Source: Neorhizobium vignae (GTDB lineage: Bacteria > Pseudomonadota > Alphaproteobacteria > Rhizobiales > Rhizobiaceae). From it: a DNA stretch of 64,000 bases. A model generated the notes under the pieces. It made no database searches and was not told the DNA's origin. It saw nothing but the letters and a program-made list of their open reading frames with translations. The DNA is taken from positions 1 to 64,000 of the forward strand of contig NZ_JNNU01000006.1 of assembly GCF_000732195.1 (NCBI RefSeq), given 5' to 3'. A program made the position numbers and the translations under genes. Below are positions 36,020-44,895 of the stretch, piece after piece (position 1 is the stretch's first letter; each line of letters starts with the position of its first letter).

Positions 36020-36895
36020 TCAGGTGCGCTCCGTCTGGGTCAGGCGCGTGTCGAGGGTGCGGCGCAGGCCGTCGCCCAGGATATTGAAGCCGAAGACCGC
36101 GAAGAAGATCGCGAAGATCGGTGCGATCAGGTTGAACGGCGCCTCGTAGATGTTCTGGCGCGCATCGGCGATCATCTGCCCCCAGGCCGCCGTTTCCGAG
36201 CCGACGCTCATGCCAACGAAGGAGAGGATCGCCTCGACGATGATGGCGACGCCCATTTCGAGGCTCATCAGCGTGATGAGCAGCGGCAGCGTGCCGGGCA
36301 GGATTTCGCGGGTGATGGTGCGCCAGTGCGAGAAGCCGATGAGCTGTGCGGCGGAGACGTAGTCTCGCCGGCGCAGGACGATGACTTCGCTTCGCAGCAC
36401 GCGACAGAAGCGGGTCCAGTCGACCAGGATGATGGCGAGCACGACGTTGCGCAGCCCGGTGCCGAGGCCGACCATCAGGATCAGGGACAGAATGACTGGC
36501 GGAAAGGAGAGCCAGATCTCGACGATGCGGCCGATCATCCAATCGACCCAGCCGCCGAAATACCCGGCGACGTGGGCGAAAAAGGCGCCGACGATCATCG
36601 CGCCGATCGAGGCGGTAAACGCCACGGTGAGCGCCACGCGGGCGCCGAAGATCAGGCGGGAGAGGACGCAGCGGCCGAGGCTGTCGGTCCCGAGCGGAAA
36701 CATCGCATCGCCGCCATCGGCCCAGACCGGCGGGGTCAGGATCGACAGCAGGTTCTGTTCGTTGGGATCGTTGGGGGCCAGATAGGGCGCGAAGATTGCG
36801 CAGACGACCAGAATGAAGATGATCACCAGGCCTGTCTGGACGCGGCCGGATTTCAGCCAGAGCGGAAGCGGTCGCCCTTTAGCGTGCTGTTGCAT
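36020..36895 (-). CDS. Peptide-type ABC transporter permease (DppC-like), second system
   Basis: 291-residue permease. The N-terminal helix VQTGLVIIFILVVCAIFAPYLAP is followed by the class loop FPLGTDSLGRCVLSRLIFGARVAL and the coupling loop AAQLIGFSHWRTITREILPG. It lies one base after the fused ATPase on the genome (start 36895, next stop 36897), in an uninterrupted minus-strand operon. Confidence 0.93.
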   Translation of the reverse strand: MQQHAKGRPLPLWLKSGRVQTGLVIIFILVVCAIFAPYLAPNDPNEQNLLSILTPPVWADGGDAMFPLGTDSLGRCVLSRLIFGARVALTVAFTASIGAMIVGAFFAHVAGYFGGWVDWMIGRIVEIWLSFPPVILSLILMVGLGTGLRNVVLAIILVDWTRFCRVLRSEVIVLRRRDYVSAAQLIGFSHWRTITREILPGTLPLLITLMSLEMGVAIIVEAILSFVGMSVGSETAAWGQMIADARQNIYEAPFNLIAPIFAIFFAVFGFNILGDGLRRTLDTRLTQTERT

Positions 36896-36896
36896 G

Positions 36897-37919
36897 TCAG
36901 CGCACCCTCAGTTTCGGGTTGAGGATCAGGTAGAGACTGTCGACCACGATGCTGATCACCAGAACGGCGACGCAGTAGGTGAGCCCCGCACCCTGGATGA
37001 TCGGCAGGTCCGCGTTGCGGATCGCATCGACCATCAGGTTGCCCATGCCCGGGTAGGAATAGATGATCTCGACCAGCAGAGTGCCCCCGAACAGGAAGCC
37101 GAACTGCACGCCCATCAGGCTCAGCGTCGGCAGGATGGCGTTCTTCAGGCCGTGGCGGATCAGGATGCGCTTTTCGGAAAGCCCGCGCAGGCGCGCCTGC
37201 TGGATGTAGTCGTCCTGATAGGCATCGAGCAGGCTCGAGCGCAGCACGCGCATGAGAGAGGGGGACAGGGCGATGCCGAGTGCGAGGCACGGCAGGATCA
37301 TGTGTTGGAGCGCATTGAGCAAGGTCGGGATATTGCCGGTGATCAGGCTGTCGAACAGGAGAAAACCAGTGACAAGTGGGCGCTCGAAGCCGGGGCTGAG
37401 ACGGCCGGTGAAGGGCAGGACCTCGAAAAAGACGCCGAATATGAGGAGCAGGAACAGGCTCCAGAGAAATTCCGGAAGCGAGAGCAGCAGGATGGACACG
37501 AAATCCATCACCGCTTCGGCGCGGGTGCCGCGCACGTAGAACAGGAAGAGCCCGCCTGCGAGGCCGAAGACGGTTGCGACCATCATGGCAATGACGGCGA
37601 GCTCGATAGTGGCGGGCAGTGTCGAGCCGATCAGGCTCGTCACGTCCTGGCGGAAATGGATTGAGCGGCCGATATCACCATGGAAGAGCTTGTTCAGCCA
37701 GATGCCGTACTGCTGGTAGAGCGGCAGATTGAGCCCCATTTCCGTGCGCATCGCCTCGACTTCCTGGACCGTCGCATTGGGCGGCAGGGACATGGCGGCC
37801 GGATCGACCGGCAGGATGCGCAGGATGCAGAAGAGAAGCGCGGAAACAAGCAGCAGGATCGGTATCGCGGTGAGGACACGCTTTACCAAGAGTTTGGCAA
37901 TGGTCGCAAACATGCGCAT
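36897..37919 (-). CDS. Peptide-type ABC transporter permease (DppB-like), second system
   Basis: 340-residue permease with helix VLTAIPILLLVSALLFCILRILPVDPAAM at the N-terminus, GDIGRSIHFRQDV and the coupling loop QARLRGLSEKRILIRHGLKNAILP. Two ATG codons (37919 and 37913) could start it; the longer is shown. It follows the binding-protein gene after a strong hairpin at 37945-37966. Confidence 0.93.
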   Translation of the reverse strand: MRMFATIAKLLVKRVLTAIPILLLVSALLFCILRILPVDPAAMSLPPNATVQEVEAMRTEMGLNLPLYQQYGIWLNKLFHGDIGRSIHFRQDVTSLIGSTLPATIELAVIAMMVATVFGLAGGLFLFYVRGTRAEAVMDFVSILLLSLPEFLWSLFLLLIFGVFFEVLPFTGRLSPGFERPLVTGFLLFDSLITGNIPTLLNALQHMILPCLALGIALSPSLMRVLRSSLLDAYQDDYIQQARLRGLSEKRILIRHGLKNAILPTLSLMGVQFGFLFGGTLLVEIIYSYPGMGNLMVDAIRNADLPIIQGAGLTYCVAVLVISIVVDSLYLILNPKLRVR

Positions 37920-37944
37920 GCCCCGTATGACGATGTGAAGGAAT

Positions 37945-37966
37945 GGGTCCGGGCGTGCCCGGACCC
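37945..37966 (-). terminator. Intercistronic hairpin after the second binding protein
   Basis: GGGTCCGGGC (37945-37954) and GCCCGGACCC (37957-37966) are perfect ten-base arms with a two-base gap. There is no T-run, so it probably protects the binding-protein mRNA or attenuates downstream expression. Confidence 0.6.
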
Positions 37967-37989
37967 CAGGATGGCGCGGTCAGCCGGTA

Positions 37990-39525
37990 TCAGGACCAGG
38001 ACATGGTGCTGCCCAGGACCCAGGCATTGCCGTACTTGACGTAGTTCAGGCTTTTCTTGCGCACCAGCGTCTGGACGCTCTGCAGGATCGGGATGTTGGC
38101 GCCGGTCTCGACGGCTTCCTGCGCGACTGCCTTATAACCGGCGATGCGCTTCTCGTAGACCGGTTCGACAAAGAGTTTCAGGATCTTGTCGCCGATCTCC
38201 GGACCCTTCCAGGCGCCGAACGGCATTTTCGGGTTCATCAGATAACCGGAGAAGATTTCCGGGTCGCCGGTGGCGTTGTCGAAGCTGTAGAGCGTGGCTT
38301 CCGGCAACTGGCCGCCGCGGTTCAGTTCGAAATACTTGGAATATTCGATCTGCTGCAGCTCGACCTTCAGGCCGACCTTCTGCCACATCTGGACAAGCGC
38401 GCGGGCGATATCGAAATCGCTCGGGAACTGGCCATTGGTTGCGGCGAGCGTGAAGGTCGCCGGCTTGTCGGCCGTGTAACCGGCATCGGCCAGAAGCTTC
38501 TTCGACCGCTCCGGGTCGTAGGAGAACTTGTAGTCGGGCAGGTAGCCAGGCGTGCCGGGCGTGGCCGGAATCGAGAGCGGCACTGCCGCGCCGCCGTAGA
38601 AGGCCTTAGAGAGCGCTGCCTTGTCGATCGCGTGATGGGCTGCAAGGCGGACGGCCATATCCGTGAACCCCTTGTCATTGCGCATCTGCAAAAGGATCAG
38701 GCGGGTAAAGGGGTTGATCTCGGCCGTCAGGCCTTCCGTCTTGCCGAGCCGCTCGGCTTCACGGACCGGAATGTTGACGGTCAAGTCCACCTGGCCGGAC
38801 TGGATCGCGGCCGTACGGGCCGACGGATCCTTGATGATGTCGATGGTGACGCGCTTGATCTTGGGCTTGGTGCCGAAATAGGCGTCGTTGCGCTCCAGCA
38901 CGATGCGGGAATTCATCTGGTAGTCGACGAGCTTGTATGGGCCGGTGCCGACCGGCTTCTTGGCGAATTCCTCCGGGCCGACGGATTCGATATATTTCTT
39001 CGGCACCAGATAGCTGCCGAGGAAAGCCAGCCACTGCGGGGCGGTCGGGGTCGGGGCGGAGAACTTCATGACGCCGGATGTCGGCGACAGGATTTCGATG
39101 TCGGTCAGCGTCCGCCAGGAATTGGCGATGTCGAGCTTCAGGCCGGATTTGATGCGGTCGACGAAGGTATATTTGAAGTCCTCCATCGTCATCGGATCGC
39201 CGTTGTGGAACTTCACGTCGCTGCGAATCTCGAACGGCATCGAAAGGCCGTCCGGCTTCAGTTCCCATTTGGTGATGAGGTTGCCGATGAGCTTCAGGTC
39301 CGGCGACTGATCGAGCGGCTGGTCGAAGACCATCTTGAAGAGCGGCTGCGCATCCGGGACGAAGCGCAGGTTCGGGTCCCAGGACGGCACGTCGGACGGC
39401 CAGCCTATGGTGACGCTGTCGGCGCCCTGCGCGAAGGCAAAGCTGGCCTGCGAGAGCACGGAGCCGCTGACCGCGGCAAGGCCGAGCATCTGCAGGAGAT
39501 TTCTGCGGTCGATTTCAAAAGTCAT
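37990..39525 (-). CDS. ABC transporter substrate-binding protein, family 5, second system
   Basis: 511-residue periplasmic binding protein. The N-terminus MTFEIDRRNLLQMLGLAAVSGSV looks like a twin-arginine signal (DRRNLLQ), ending AFAQG. SBP_bac_5 features are DPNLRFVPDAQPL, LITKWELKPDGLSMPFEIRSDVKFHNGDPMTMEDF and GTGPYKLVDYQ. ATG at 39525 has GAGGGA seven bases upstream. It heads the operon with DppB, DppC, fused DppDF and a hydroxy-acid oxidase. Operator site D1 is about 165 bases upstream. Confidence 0.93.
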   Translation of the reverse strand: MTFEIDRRNLLQMLGLAAVSGSVLSQASFAFAQGADSVTIGWPSDVPSWDPNLRFVPDAQPLFKMVFDQPLDQSPDLKLIGNLITKWELKPDGLSMPFEIRSDVKFHNGDPMTMEDFKYTFVDRIKSGLKLDIANSWRTLTDIEILSPTSGVMKFSAPTPTAPQWLAFLGSYLVPKKYIESVGPEEFAKKPVGTGPYKLVDYQMNSRIVLERNDAYFGTKPKIKRVTIDIIKDPSARTAAIQSGQVDLTVNIPVREAERLGKTEGLTAEINPFTRLILLQMRNDKGFTDMAVRLAAHHAIDKAALSKAFYGGAAVPLSIPATPGTPGYLPDYKFSYDPERSKKLLADAGYTADKPATFTLAATNGQFPSDFDIARALVQMWQKVGLKVELQQIEYSKYFELNRGGQLPEATLYSFDNATGDPEIFSGYLMNPKMPFGAWKGPEIGDKILKLFVEPVYEKRIAGYKAVAQEAVETGANIPILQSVQTLVRKKSLNYVKYGNAWVLGSTMSWS

Positions 39526-39686
39526 GACGATCCCTCTGGTTTGCCCGTCGATCGCGACCGACGGACCTGCGGCGGTTGGTGAAACGCAAGCCTGCAATCC
39601 TGCCAGGGGCTTCTCTTGATTTTCGATGCCGCTTTTTGCGGTCGTCCCCTTAACAATTGAGGGATCGTAGAACGACGTATAAATTA

Positions 39687-39700
39687 CTTCAAGCCTAAAA
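39687..39700. promoter_or_regulatory. Operator candidate, TTTTA-N4-TAAAA class (site D1)
   Basis: CTTCA (39687-39691), AGCC, TAAAA (39696-39700). The right half matches the consensus and shares AAGCCTAAAAT with the site at 48889; the left half is degenerate. It overlaps a possible minus-strand -35 (TTGAAG). Confidence 0.5.
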
Positions 39701-39845
39701 TTTCCGATCGCCAGAAATTGAGAATCCCATCGACTTCTGCGTGTAAAAGGCCGGAATCGTCGGGTTTTTGTCAGCCTGCAGGTTGAGAACGTGATGAGCA
39801 ACGGTCACCAAAGCGGCCACCGCAGGCCGGCGGCATAAAAACCCG

Positions 39846-39879
39846 TTGACGTTCTTTCCAATTATTTTATGCTTAAAAT
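39846..39879 (+). promoter_or_regulatory. Promoter of the CoA-ligase operon with operator site D2 on its -10
   Basis: -35 TTGACG (39846-39851), 16 bases, -10 TATGCT (39868-39873). The perfect inverted repeat ATTTTA (39864-39869), TGCT, TAAAAT (39874-39879) covers the -10. The same -35 sequence, the same spacing and the same operator placement occur at the monooxygenase/reductase promoter (18492-18519), which supports joint control. Confidence 0.7.
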
Positions 39880-39926
39880 GTCTTTTAGAAAAATGACGCC
39901 TCGATGCGACTGAAAGAGGGACGCTG

Positions 39927-40355
39927 ATGATCGATCCGCATTGTCATTCCAGCAGCATCATGGTGGAGCGCCCGGCGGCGGTCGCCTTCGAGCTGATGTC
40001 GGACGGACTGAAACAGGGCCGGTGGGCCTGGGGCAGCCTCAATCGCACCGAGGTGGAGCCCGGCCTCTTCTGCGGCACCTCGACCTTTACGGGAAAGCAG
40101 ACATTCGTGCGGCTCAATGTCGACCGTGCGCGTTTCCAGGTGGACTACGAAGTCGGTGCGGCCAAGGACGCCATGCAGTTCCGCAACATGTCTCGCGTCA
40201 TCCCCGGCGAACTGTTGCGCATGGGGCCGGACAAATGCGTGGTGACGCTGCTGACCTGGCGGTTGGAGACGCAGACGGATGCGGAATGGATCCAGTTCGG
40301 CACGATCCACGAGGCCGAGATGTTCCTGATCAAGGGCATCCTGGAACGGGCATAA
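39927..40355 (+). CDS. START-like (SRPBCC fold) protein of unknown function
   Basis: 142-residue protein preceded by GAGGGA. The opening SSSIMVERPAAVAFELMSDGLKQGRWAWGS and the central alternating strands (RFQVDYEVG, CVVTLLTWRLET), ending in the helix EAEMFLIKGILERA, resemble SRPBCC/polyketide-cyclase-like ligand-binding folds. I cannot name a family with certainty. It is first in the ligase operon, 10 bases ahead of it, so may bind or shape the ligase substrate. Confidence 0.75.
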   Translation: MIDPHCHSSSIMVERPAAVAFELMSDGLKQGRWAWGSLNRTEVEPGLFCGTSTFTGKQTFVRLNVDRARFQVDYEVGAAKDAMQFRNMSRVIPGELLRMGPDKCVVTLLTWRLETQTDAEWIQFGTIHEAEMFLIKGILERA

Positions 40356-40365
40356 GGACAGAGAC

Positions 40366-41979
40366 ATGCATTCTCCCTACCTCCTATTCGAGAACCAGGC
40401 GCTGAAGAACCCGGACGCGCCGATGCTGATCGCGCCGGCCAGTGCCAAGCTTCCTTATGCCCCCGAAGGCTTTCGCTACAGCTACGGCGAGGTTTTCACG
40501 CGCGTCAGTCTTCTGAAGCAGACGTTCGCGGCGGCAGGATATGGGATCGGAACCCGCGTGGCCCTCCTCCTCGAAAACCGTCCGGAATTCTTCGACTTCT
40601 GGCTGGCGCTGAACGCGATCGGCGTTTCGATCGTGCCGATCAATCCCGATCTGCGCCGCGACGAACTGCTCTTCCAGCTCGACATGGCGGAGGCTCCGTT
40701 GATGGTCGTCATCCGCGAGCGGCTGGATGATCTGCGGGATATCGCGCCCGGCAGGGTGACGGTGATCGCGGCCGGCGACGACATTCCGCCTTCGCCGGAA
40801 ATGCGCGAGGCGCGACCAGGCTGCCCGGATGCCGAATGCGCTCTGCTCTTTACCTCCGGCAGCACCGGCAAGCCGAAGGGCTGCATCCTTTCGAACATCT
40901 ATTTCATCGGCATCGCCGAATGGTACACGACGCAGGGCGGTATCGCCGAGATGGGCGAGGGAGCCGAAGTGGCGCTGACGCCGCTGCCGATGTTCCACAT
41001 GAACGCGCTCGGCTGCACGGCGGTCGGCATGATCATGAAGGGCGGCGCGATCGTGCCCCTCGACCGGTTCCATTCGAGCAGCTGGTGGGCTTCGATCGCC
41101 GATTCCGGCGCGACGATCATTCATTGCCTGGGCGTCATTCCCGCGATCCTGCTGCAGCTCCCGACCGTCGAAGCAGAGCGGGCACACAGGGTGAAATTCG
41201 CGCTGGGGCCGGGCGTCGATGCCCGCCACAAGATCGAATTCGAGAAGCGCTACGGCATCCCGATCGTCGAGGCGTGGGCAATGACCGAAACCGGCGGCAG
41301 CGCCGTGACAACCACCGCGGCGGACGAGTATACGCCAGGCCTGCGCTGCATTGGCCGGCCGCGTGCCGGCATGGATTTTCGGATTGTCGATGATGCGGGG
41401 AACGACGCCGAAATCGGCAAGCCGGGCGAACTGCTGGTGCGTGCCAAAGGCGCAAACCCGCGCGAGGGTTTCTTCAGCGGCTATCTCAAGGACGAAAAGG
41501 CGACCGAGGAGGCGTGGGAAGGCGGCTGGTTCCATACTGGCGACGTCGTTTATGCCGACGAAAAGGGGCTTCTCTATTTCTTCGACCGCAAGAAGAGCAT
41601 CGTGCGGCGCAGCGGTGAGAACATCGCCGTGCTGGAAGTGGAGGCAGCACTTGCCAAGGATCCGGCGGTCAAGGCATCGGCGGTAACGCCCGTGCCGGAC
41701 GATCTGCGCGGCGAGGAGGTTTTTGCCTTCATCGTCGAAAGCGAACCCGCCGGCGCGGGCGAGCCGGCTGAAAAGGCGAAGCGGATCATCGAGGCCGCCG
41801 GGGCCCATATCGCCTATCACAAATTGCCCGGCTACGTGGTCTTCATAGAAAGGCTGCCGGTGAGTTCGACCCAGAAGCTGCAGCGCGGCGAGATCAAGGC
41901 GATGGCGGCGAAGGCGGTCGAGGACGGTTCGGCGATCGATCTCAGGAAGCTGAAGGCATCGATCCGCAAGGCGGGATGA
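40366..41979 (+). CDS. AMP-forming acyl/aryl-CoA ligase (candidate 2-aminobenzoate-CoA ligase)
   Basis: 537-residue adenylate-forming enzyme. It has the ATP loop LLFTSGSTGKPKG, the A5-type motif EAWAMTETGG, and GWFHTGDVVYADEKGLLYFFDRKKSIVRRSGENI containing the hinge Asp and Arg. The C-terminal catalytic lysine is likely in SSTQKLQRGEI. It converts a carboxylic acid to its CoA thioester with ATP. The monooxygenase/reductase operon has no ligase of its own, and the two operons share the same operator and promoter layout. I therefore infer that this enzyme makes the aryl-CoA substrate, perhaps 2-aminobenzoyl-CoA. Aliphatic acids are not excluded. Confidence 0.92.
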   Translation: MHSPYLLFENQALKNPDAPMLIAPASAKLPYAPEGFRYSYGEVFTRVSLLKQTFAAAGYGIGTRVALLLENRPEFFDFWLALNAIGVSIVPINPDLRRDELLFQLDMAEAPLMVVIRERLDDLRDIAPGRVTVIAAGDDIPPSPEMREARPGCPDAECALLFTSGSTGKPKGCILSNIYFIGIAEWYTTQGGIAEMGEGAEVALTPLPMFHMNALGCTAVGMIMKGGAIVPLDRFHSSSWWASIADSGATIIHCLGVIPAILLQLPTVEAERAHRVKFALGPGVDARHKIEFEKRYGIPIVEAWAMTETGGSAVTTTAADEYTPGLRCIGRPRAGMDFRIVDDAGNDAEIGKPGELLVRAKGANPREGFFSGYLKDEKATEEAWEGGWFHTGDVVYADEKGLLYFFDRKKSIVRRSGENIAVLEVEAALAKDPAVKASAVTPVPDDLRGEEVFAFIVESEPAGAGEPAEKAKRIIEAAGAHIAYHKLPGYVVFIERLPVSSTQKLQRGEIKAMAAKAVEDGSAIDLRKLKASIRKAG

Positions 41980-42015
41980 ACTCCCTTACGGTTCTTCATC
42001 GCTTCTGATATACTA

Positions 42016-42035
42016 TAAATCACAGCTTAAATCAC
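42016..42035. promoter_or_regulatory. Direct repeat TAAATCAC upstream of ohr
   Basis: TAAATCAC occurs at 42016-42023 and 42028-42035, separated by AGCT. The right copy with its AGCT equals the right half of site C2 (AGCTTAAATC). It could be a half-site of the regulon or an OhrR-type site. It lies just ahead of the ribosome-binding site. Confidence 0.35.
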
Positions 42036-42050
42036 GATATGGAGGCACGC

Positions 42051-42476
42051 ATGACCCCGGAAAAGATCCTCTATGAAACGTCCGTGACCGCGCATGGCGG
42101 TCGGGAAGGAAAAGCGCAGAGCACGGATGGCAGCTTTGCCGTCAATCTCTCTGTTCCGAAAGGCCTCGGCGGCCCGGGGGGCGAGGGGACCAATCCGGAA
42201 CAGCTTTTCGCAGCCGGTTATGCGGCCTGTTTCCTCGGCGCGGTGAAGCTGGTGGCACGTACCAGCAAGATTGCGCTGCCGGATGACGTTTCGATCACCG
42301 CCAAGGTCGGTATCGGCCCGGTGCCGGTCGGCTACGCACTGGCGGTCGAGCTCGTGGCTTCCTTGCCCGGCATCGAGCGTGCAATCGCGGAAGAGATCGT
42401 CGCCGGTGCGCATGAGCGCTGCCCTTATTCCAATGCGACGCGCGGCAATGTCGACGTCAAGCTGACGGTGGCCTGA
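42051..42476 (+). CDS. ohr: Organic hydroperoxide resistance protein (Ohr/OsmC family)
   Basis: 141-residue thiol peroxidase. The two catalytic cysteines are present, Cys60 in GYAACFLGA and Cys124 in HERCPYSNATRGN. The N-terminal ILYETSVTAHGGREGKAQSTDG is typical of Ohr. It reduces organic hydroperoxides with a lipoylated-protein donor. The ATG at 42051 has GGAGG five bases upstream; the ATG at 42039 lacks one. It lies between ligase and thiolase-like genes and could protect against by-products of the flavin monooxygenases. Confidence 0.92.
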   Translation: MTPEKILYETSVTAHGGREGKAQSTDGSFAVNLSVPKGLGGPGGEGTNPEQLFAAGYAACFLGAVKLVARTSKIALPDDVSITAKVGIGPVPVGYALAVELVASLPGIERAIAEEIVAGAHERCPYSNATRGNVDVKLTVA

Positions 42477-43654
42477 TGGTTTTGTCCCGCGCGCGGCAAT
42501 CTTATGACGGCGTGGTTCTGGCGGTGCCGGTGACGGTACCCTACCAGCGCTATTCCATCGAGACCGCGCATTGGTGGATGGGCAAGGCGCTGAGGGCGCT
42601 GGCGCAAGGCGCTGGCATCAGCCACCGGGATTTCGATGGCTTTTCGGTCGCGAGCTTCACGATGGGGCCGGATGTCGCGGTCGGTCTGACCCAGCATTTC
42701 GGGCTCTCCCCGCGCCATATCGACCACGTGCCGATGGGTGGTGCTGCGGGTATCGTCTCGCTCCGCCGGGCGGCACGGGCGGTGCAGGCGGGTGATGCGG
42801 ATATCGTTGCCTGCGTTGCGGCCGACACCAACCGGGTCGATAGTTTCCGCAATCTGCTGGCTGGCTTTTCCCGGTTTTCGCAGGATGCCGTCTATCCCTA
42901 TGGTGCCGGCGGCGCCAATGGCAGTTTTGCCCTGATCGCCCGGCATTACATGGATCACTATGGCGCGACGCGCGAGGATTTCGGCAAGCTCTGCGTCGCT
43001 CAGCGCGACAACGCGCTGCGCAATCCCGATGCGCTGATGAAGAAGCCGTTGACGCTCGAGCAATATATGTCGGCGCGGGCGATTGCCGAGCCGTTCCATC
43101 TGTTCGATTGCGTCATGCCCTGCGCCGGTGCGGAAGCCTTTCTGGTGATGCGTGAGGAGACCGCCGTTTCGCTTGGGCTTCCCTTCGTCCGGCTGCTGTC
43201 GGCCATCGAGCGGCACAATGCGTTTGCCGAGGATCCGGTGCAGGTGCGCGGCGGCTGGGTGGTCGATCGCGACGAACTTTACGGCATGGCCGGTTTCGCG
43301 CCCGACGATATGGATTTTGTCCAGACCTATGACGATTACGCGGTGATCTCGATGATGCAGTTCGAGGACCTGGGTTTTTGCGCCAAGGGCGAGGGGCCGG
43401 ATTTCGTGCGCCAGCACACGTTCACGATCGACGGGTCCTTTCCGCACAACACGTCCGGCGGCCAGCTTTCTGTCGGCCAGGCGGGAGCCGCGGGCGGGCA
43501 TCTTGGGCTTACCGAAGCGATGCGCCAGCTTTTGTGGACGGCAAAGGGTAGGCAGGTCGAGGATGCGAAACTCGGGCTGGTTTCAGGTTTCGGCATGATC
43601 AACTACGACCGTGGGCTCGCTTCTGCGGCCGCCATTCTCTCGAGGGCATCATGA
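42476..43654 (+). CDS. Thiolase-superfamily protein lacking the catalytic cysteine, possible retro-aldolase
   Basis: 392-residue SCP2-type thiolase-fold protein. At the place of the nucleophilic Cys it has MGGAAG (residues 87-92). The usual GHP-type histidine motif reads NTSGGQLSVGQAGAAGG, with Gln replacing His. Normal Claisen chemistry is therefore unlikely. Related Cys-less proteins such as Ltp2 act as acyl-CoA retro-aldolases and need a DUF35 partner, and a DUF35-containing protein follows directly with an ATGA overlap. Its start overlaps the ohr stop (TGATG). Confidence 0.88.
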   Translation: MVLSRARQSYDGVVLAVPVTVPYQRYSIETAHWWMGKALRALAQGAGISHRDFDGFSVASFTMGPDVAVGLTQHFGLSPRHIDHVPMGGAAGIVSLRRAARAVQAGDADIVACVAADTNRVDSFRNLLAGFSRFSQDAVYPYGAGGANGSFALIARHYMDHYGATREDFGKLCVAQRDNALRNPDALMKKPLTLEQYMSARAIAEPFHLFDCVMPCAGAEAFLVMREETAVSLGLPFVRLLSAIERHNAFAEDPVQVRGGWVVDRDELYGMAGFAPDDMDFVQTYDDYAVISMMQFEDLGFCAKGEGPDFVRQHTFTIDGSFPHNTSGGQLSVGQAGAAGGHLGLTEAMRQLLWTAKGRQVEDAKLGLVSGFGMINYDRGLASAAAILSRAS

Positions 43655-44895
43655 CCGGACCCTTTCTCAAGCCGAAGCGAAAGAACCCGCTCGCCCGCAC
43701 CACTCAACCGTTGCTGCCTCCCTCGGCCCGCAGCCGCAAGGCGCACGGGCTGACTCTTGCTGCCGCGACCGGTCGCTTCATGCTGCAATGCTGCGGCGAA
43801 TGCGGGCGCTACACCTATCCGGCGCGCGAGGCCTGCCCGAACTGCCTTTCGTCCGACCTGACGTTCAAGGGCGCGCCGACCGGCGGTTCGCTGCTGTCGG
43901 AAACGCGGATCGAGGTTACCAGCGATCCTTATTTCCGCGAGCACATGCCCTGGCGCACCGGCCTGGTTCAACTCGATTGCGGGCCGATTGTCATTGCGCA
44001 TCTGCATGGCGGTTGCGGCGGACCCGGTAGCCGGCTCAAGCTGTCCCTGCAGCTGGACCGTGCCGGACAGGCCGCGTTCTTTGCCAAGCCCATTTCGGAG
44101 ACGCCGCACATGGAAGACGATCCTCAATGGCGTGAGATGACCGCCGATCCGAGACACCGGCGGGTTTTGATCACCGACGGGCGCAGCCCGCTTGCTTTGC
44201 CGCTGGCGCAGGCTCTCAGGAAAGCGGAAGCGGCCAGGATTTTCGTCGGTGTGACGGACCGCTGGAAACCGTTTGAGCAGCAGGCGTTGCTGGAGGCGAT
44301 CGAGGGCGTCGAATTTGTCGATCTGGATCTGACGAGCGAGCGTTCCGTGCAGGAGCTGGCGATGGATATCGGCGCCAAGGTCGAGATCCTGATCAATACG
44401 GCCGATCATGTGCGGCCGGCGCATCTCTTTGATGCCGGCGCGACCAATACGGCGCGCGAGGTGATGGATCATACAGTGATGGGACTGATGCGTCTTGCCC
44501 AGGCATTTGGGCCGGTGATGCGTTCGCGGGGCGCCGATGGCGCGGCCGGCACCGTTGCCTGGGTCAACGTGCTTTCGGTTCACGGGCTCAGCAATGTGCC
44601 GCAATTCGGCGTCCATTCCGCCGCGCATGCCGCCTGCCTGTCGCTGTCGCAGTGGCTGCGCACCGAGCTCAGGCCGGGCGGTATCCGGGTCGTCAACGCA
44701 TTCACCGGGCCGCTCGATACGGAGTGGTTCCAGACGGTGCCGCCGCCCAAAGTGGCGCCAAAGGCCCTGGCCGACGCTGTTCTTGACGGATTGAAGCGCG
44801 GACTTGAAGACATCTATGTCGGCGATGTCGCCAAGGATATCGAGGCGCGGCTGTTCGACAATCCGAAAGCCGTCGAGCGGGAGGCTGGCCAATGA
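43651..44895 (+). CDS. DUF35 OB-fold/zinc-ribbon protein fused to an SDR-like domain
   Basis: 414-residue fusion. Residues 40-150 are a DUF35 module: the zinc ribbon has Cys48, Cys51, Cys62 and Cys65 (CGECGRYTYPAREACPNC), followed by the acyl-CoA-binding OB fold. Residues from about 165 form an SDR-like Rossmann domain (RRVLITDGRSPLALPLAQAL), whose cofactor glycine motif is altered. The position of the catalytic YxxxK reads VHSAAHA. The SDR part is thus probably not a working dehydrogenase, or uses other residues. By analogy with the Ltp2 and ChsH2-DUF35 partners, it likely forms a complex with the thiolase-like protein. Confidence 0.85.
   Translation: MTGPFLKPKRKNPLARTTQPLLPPSARSRKAHGLTLAAATGRFMLQCCGECGRYTYPAREACPNCLSSDLTFKGAPTGGSLLSETRIEVTSDPYFREHMPWRTGLVQLDCGPIVIAHLHGGCGGPGSRLKLSLQLDRAGQAAFFAKPISETPHMEDDPQWREMTADPRHRRVLITDGRSPLALPLAQALRKAEAARIFVGVTDRWKPFEQQALLEAIEGVEFVDLDLTSERSVQELAMDIGAKVEILINTADHVRPAHLFDAGATNTAREVMDHTVMGLMRLAQAFGPVMRSRGADGAAGTVAWVNVLSVHGLSNVPQFGVHSAAHAACLSLSQWLRTELRPGGIRVVNAFTGPLDTEWFQTVPPPKVAPKALADAVLDGLKRGLEDIYVGDVAKDIEARLFDNPKAVEREAGQ

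Larger units (their letters stand above)
39526..39926. other. Divergent control region with two operator candidates
   Basis: 400 bases between the second binding protein (minus) and the START-like/CoA-ligase operon (plus). It contains site D1 (39687-39700) and site D2 (39864-39879) and a clear plus-strand promoter. The arrangement mirrors 31879-32244, with one copy of the repeat for each direction. Confidence 0.65.
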
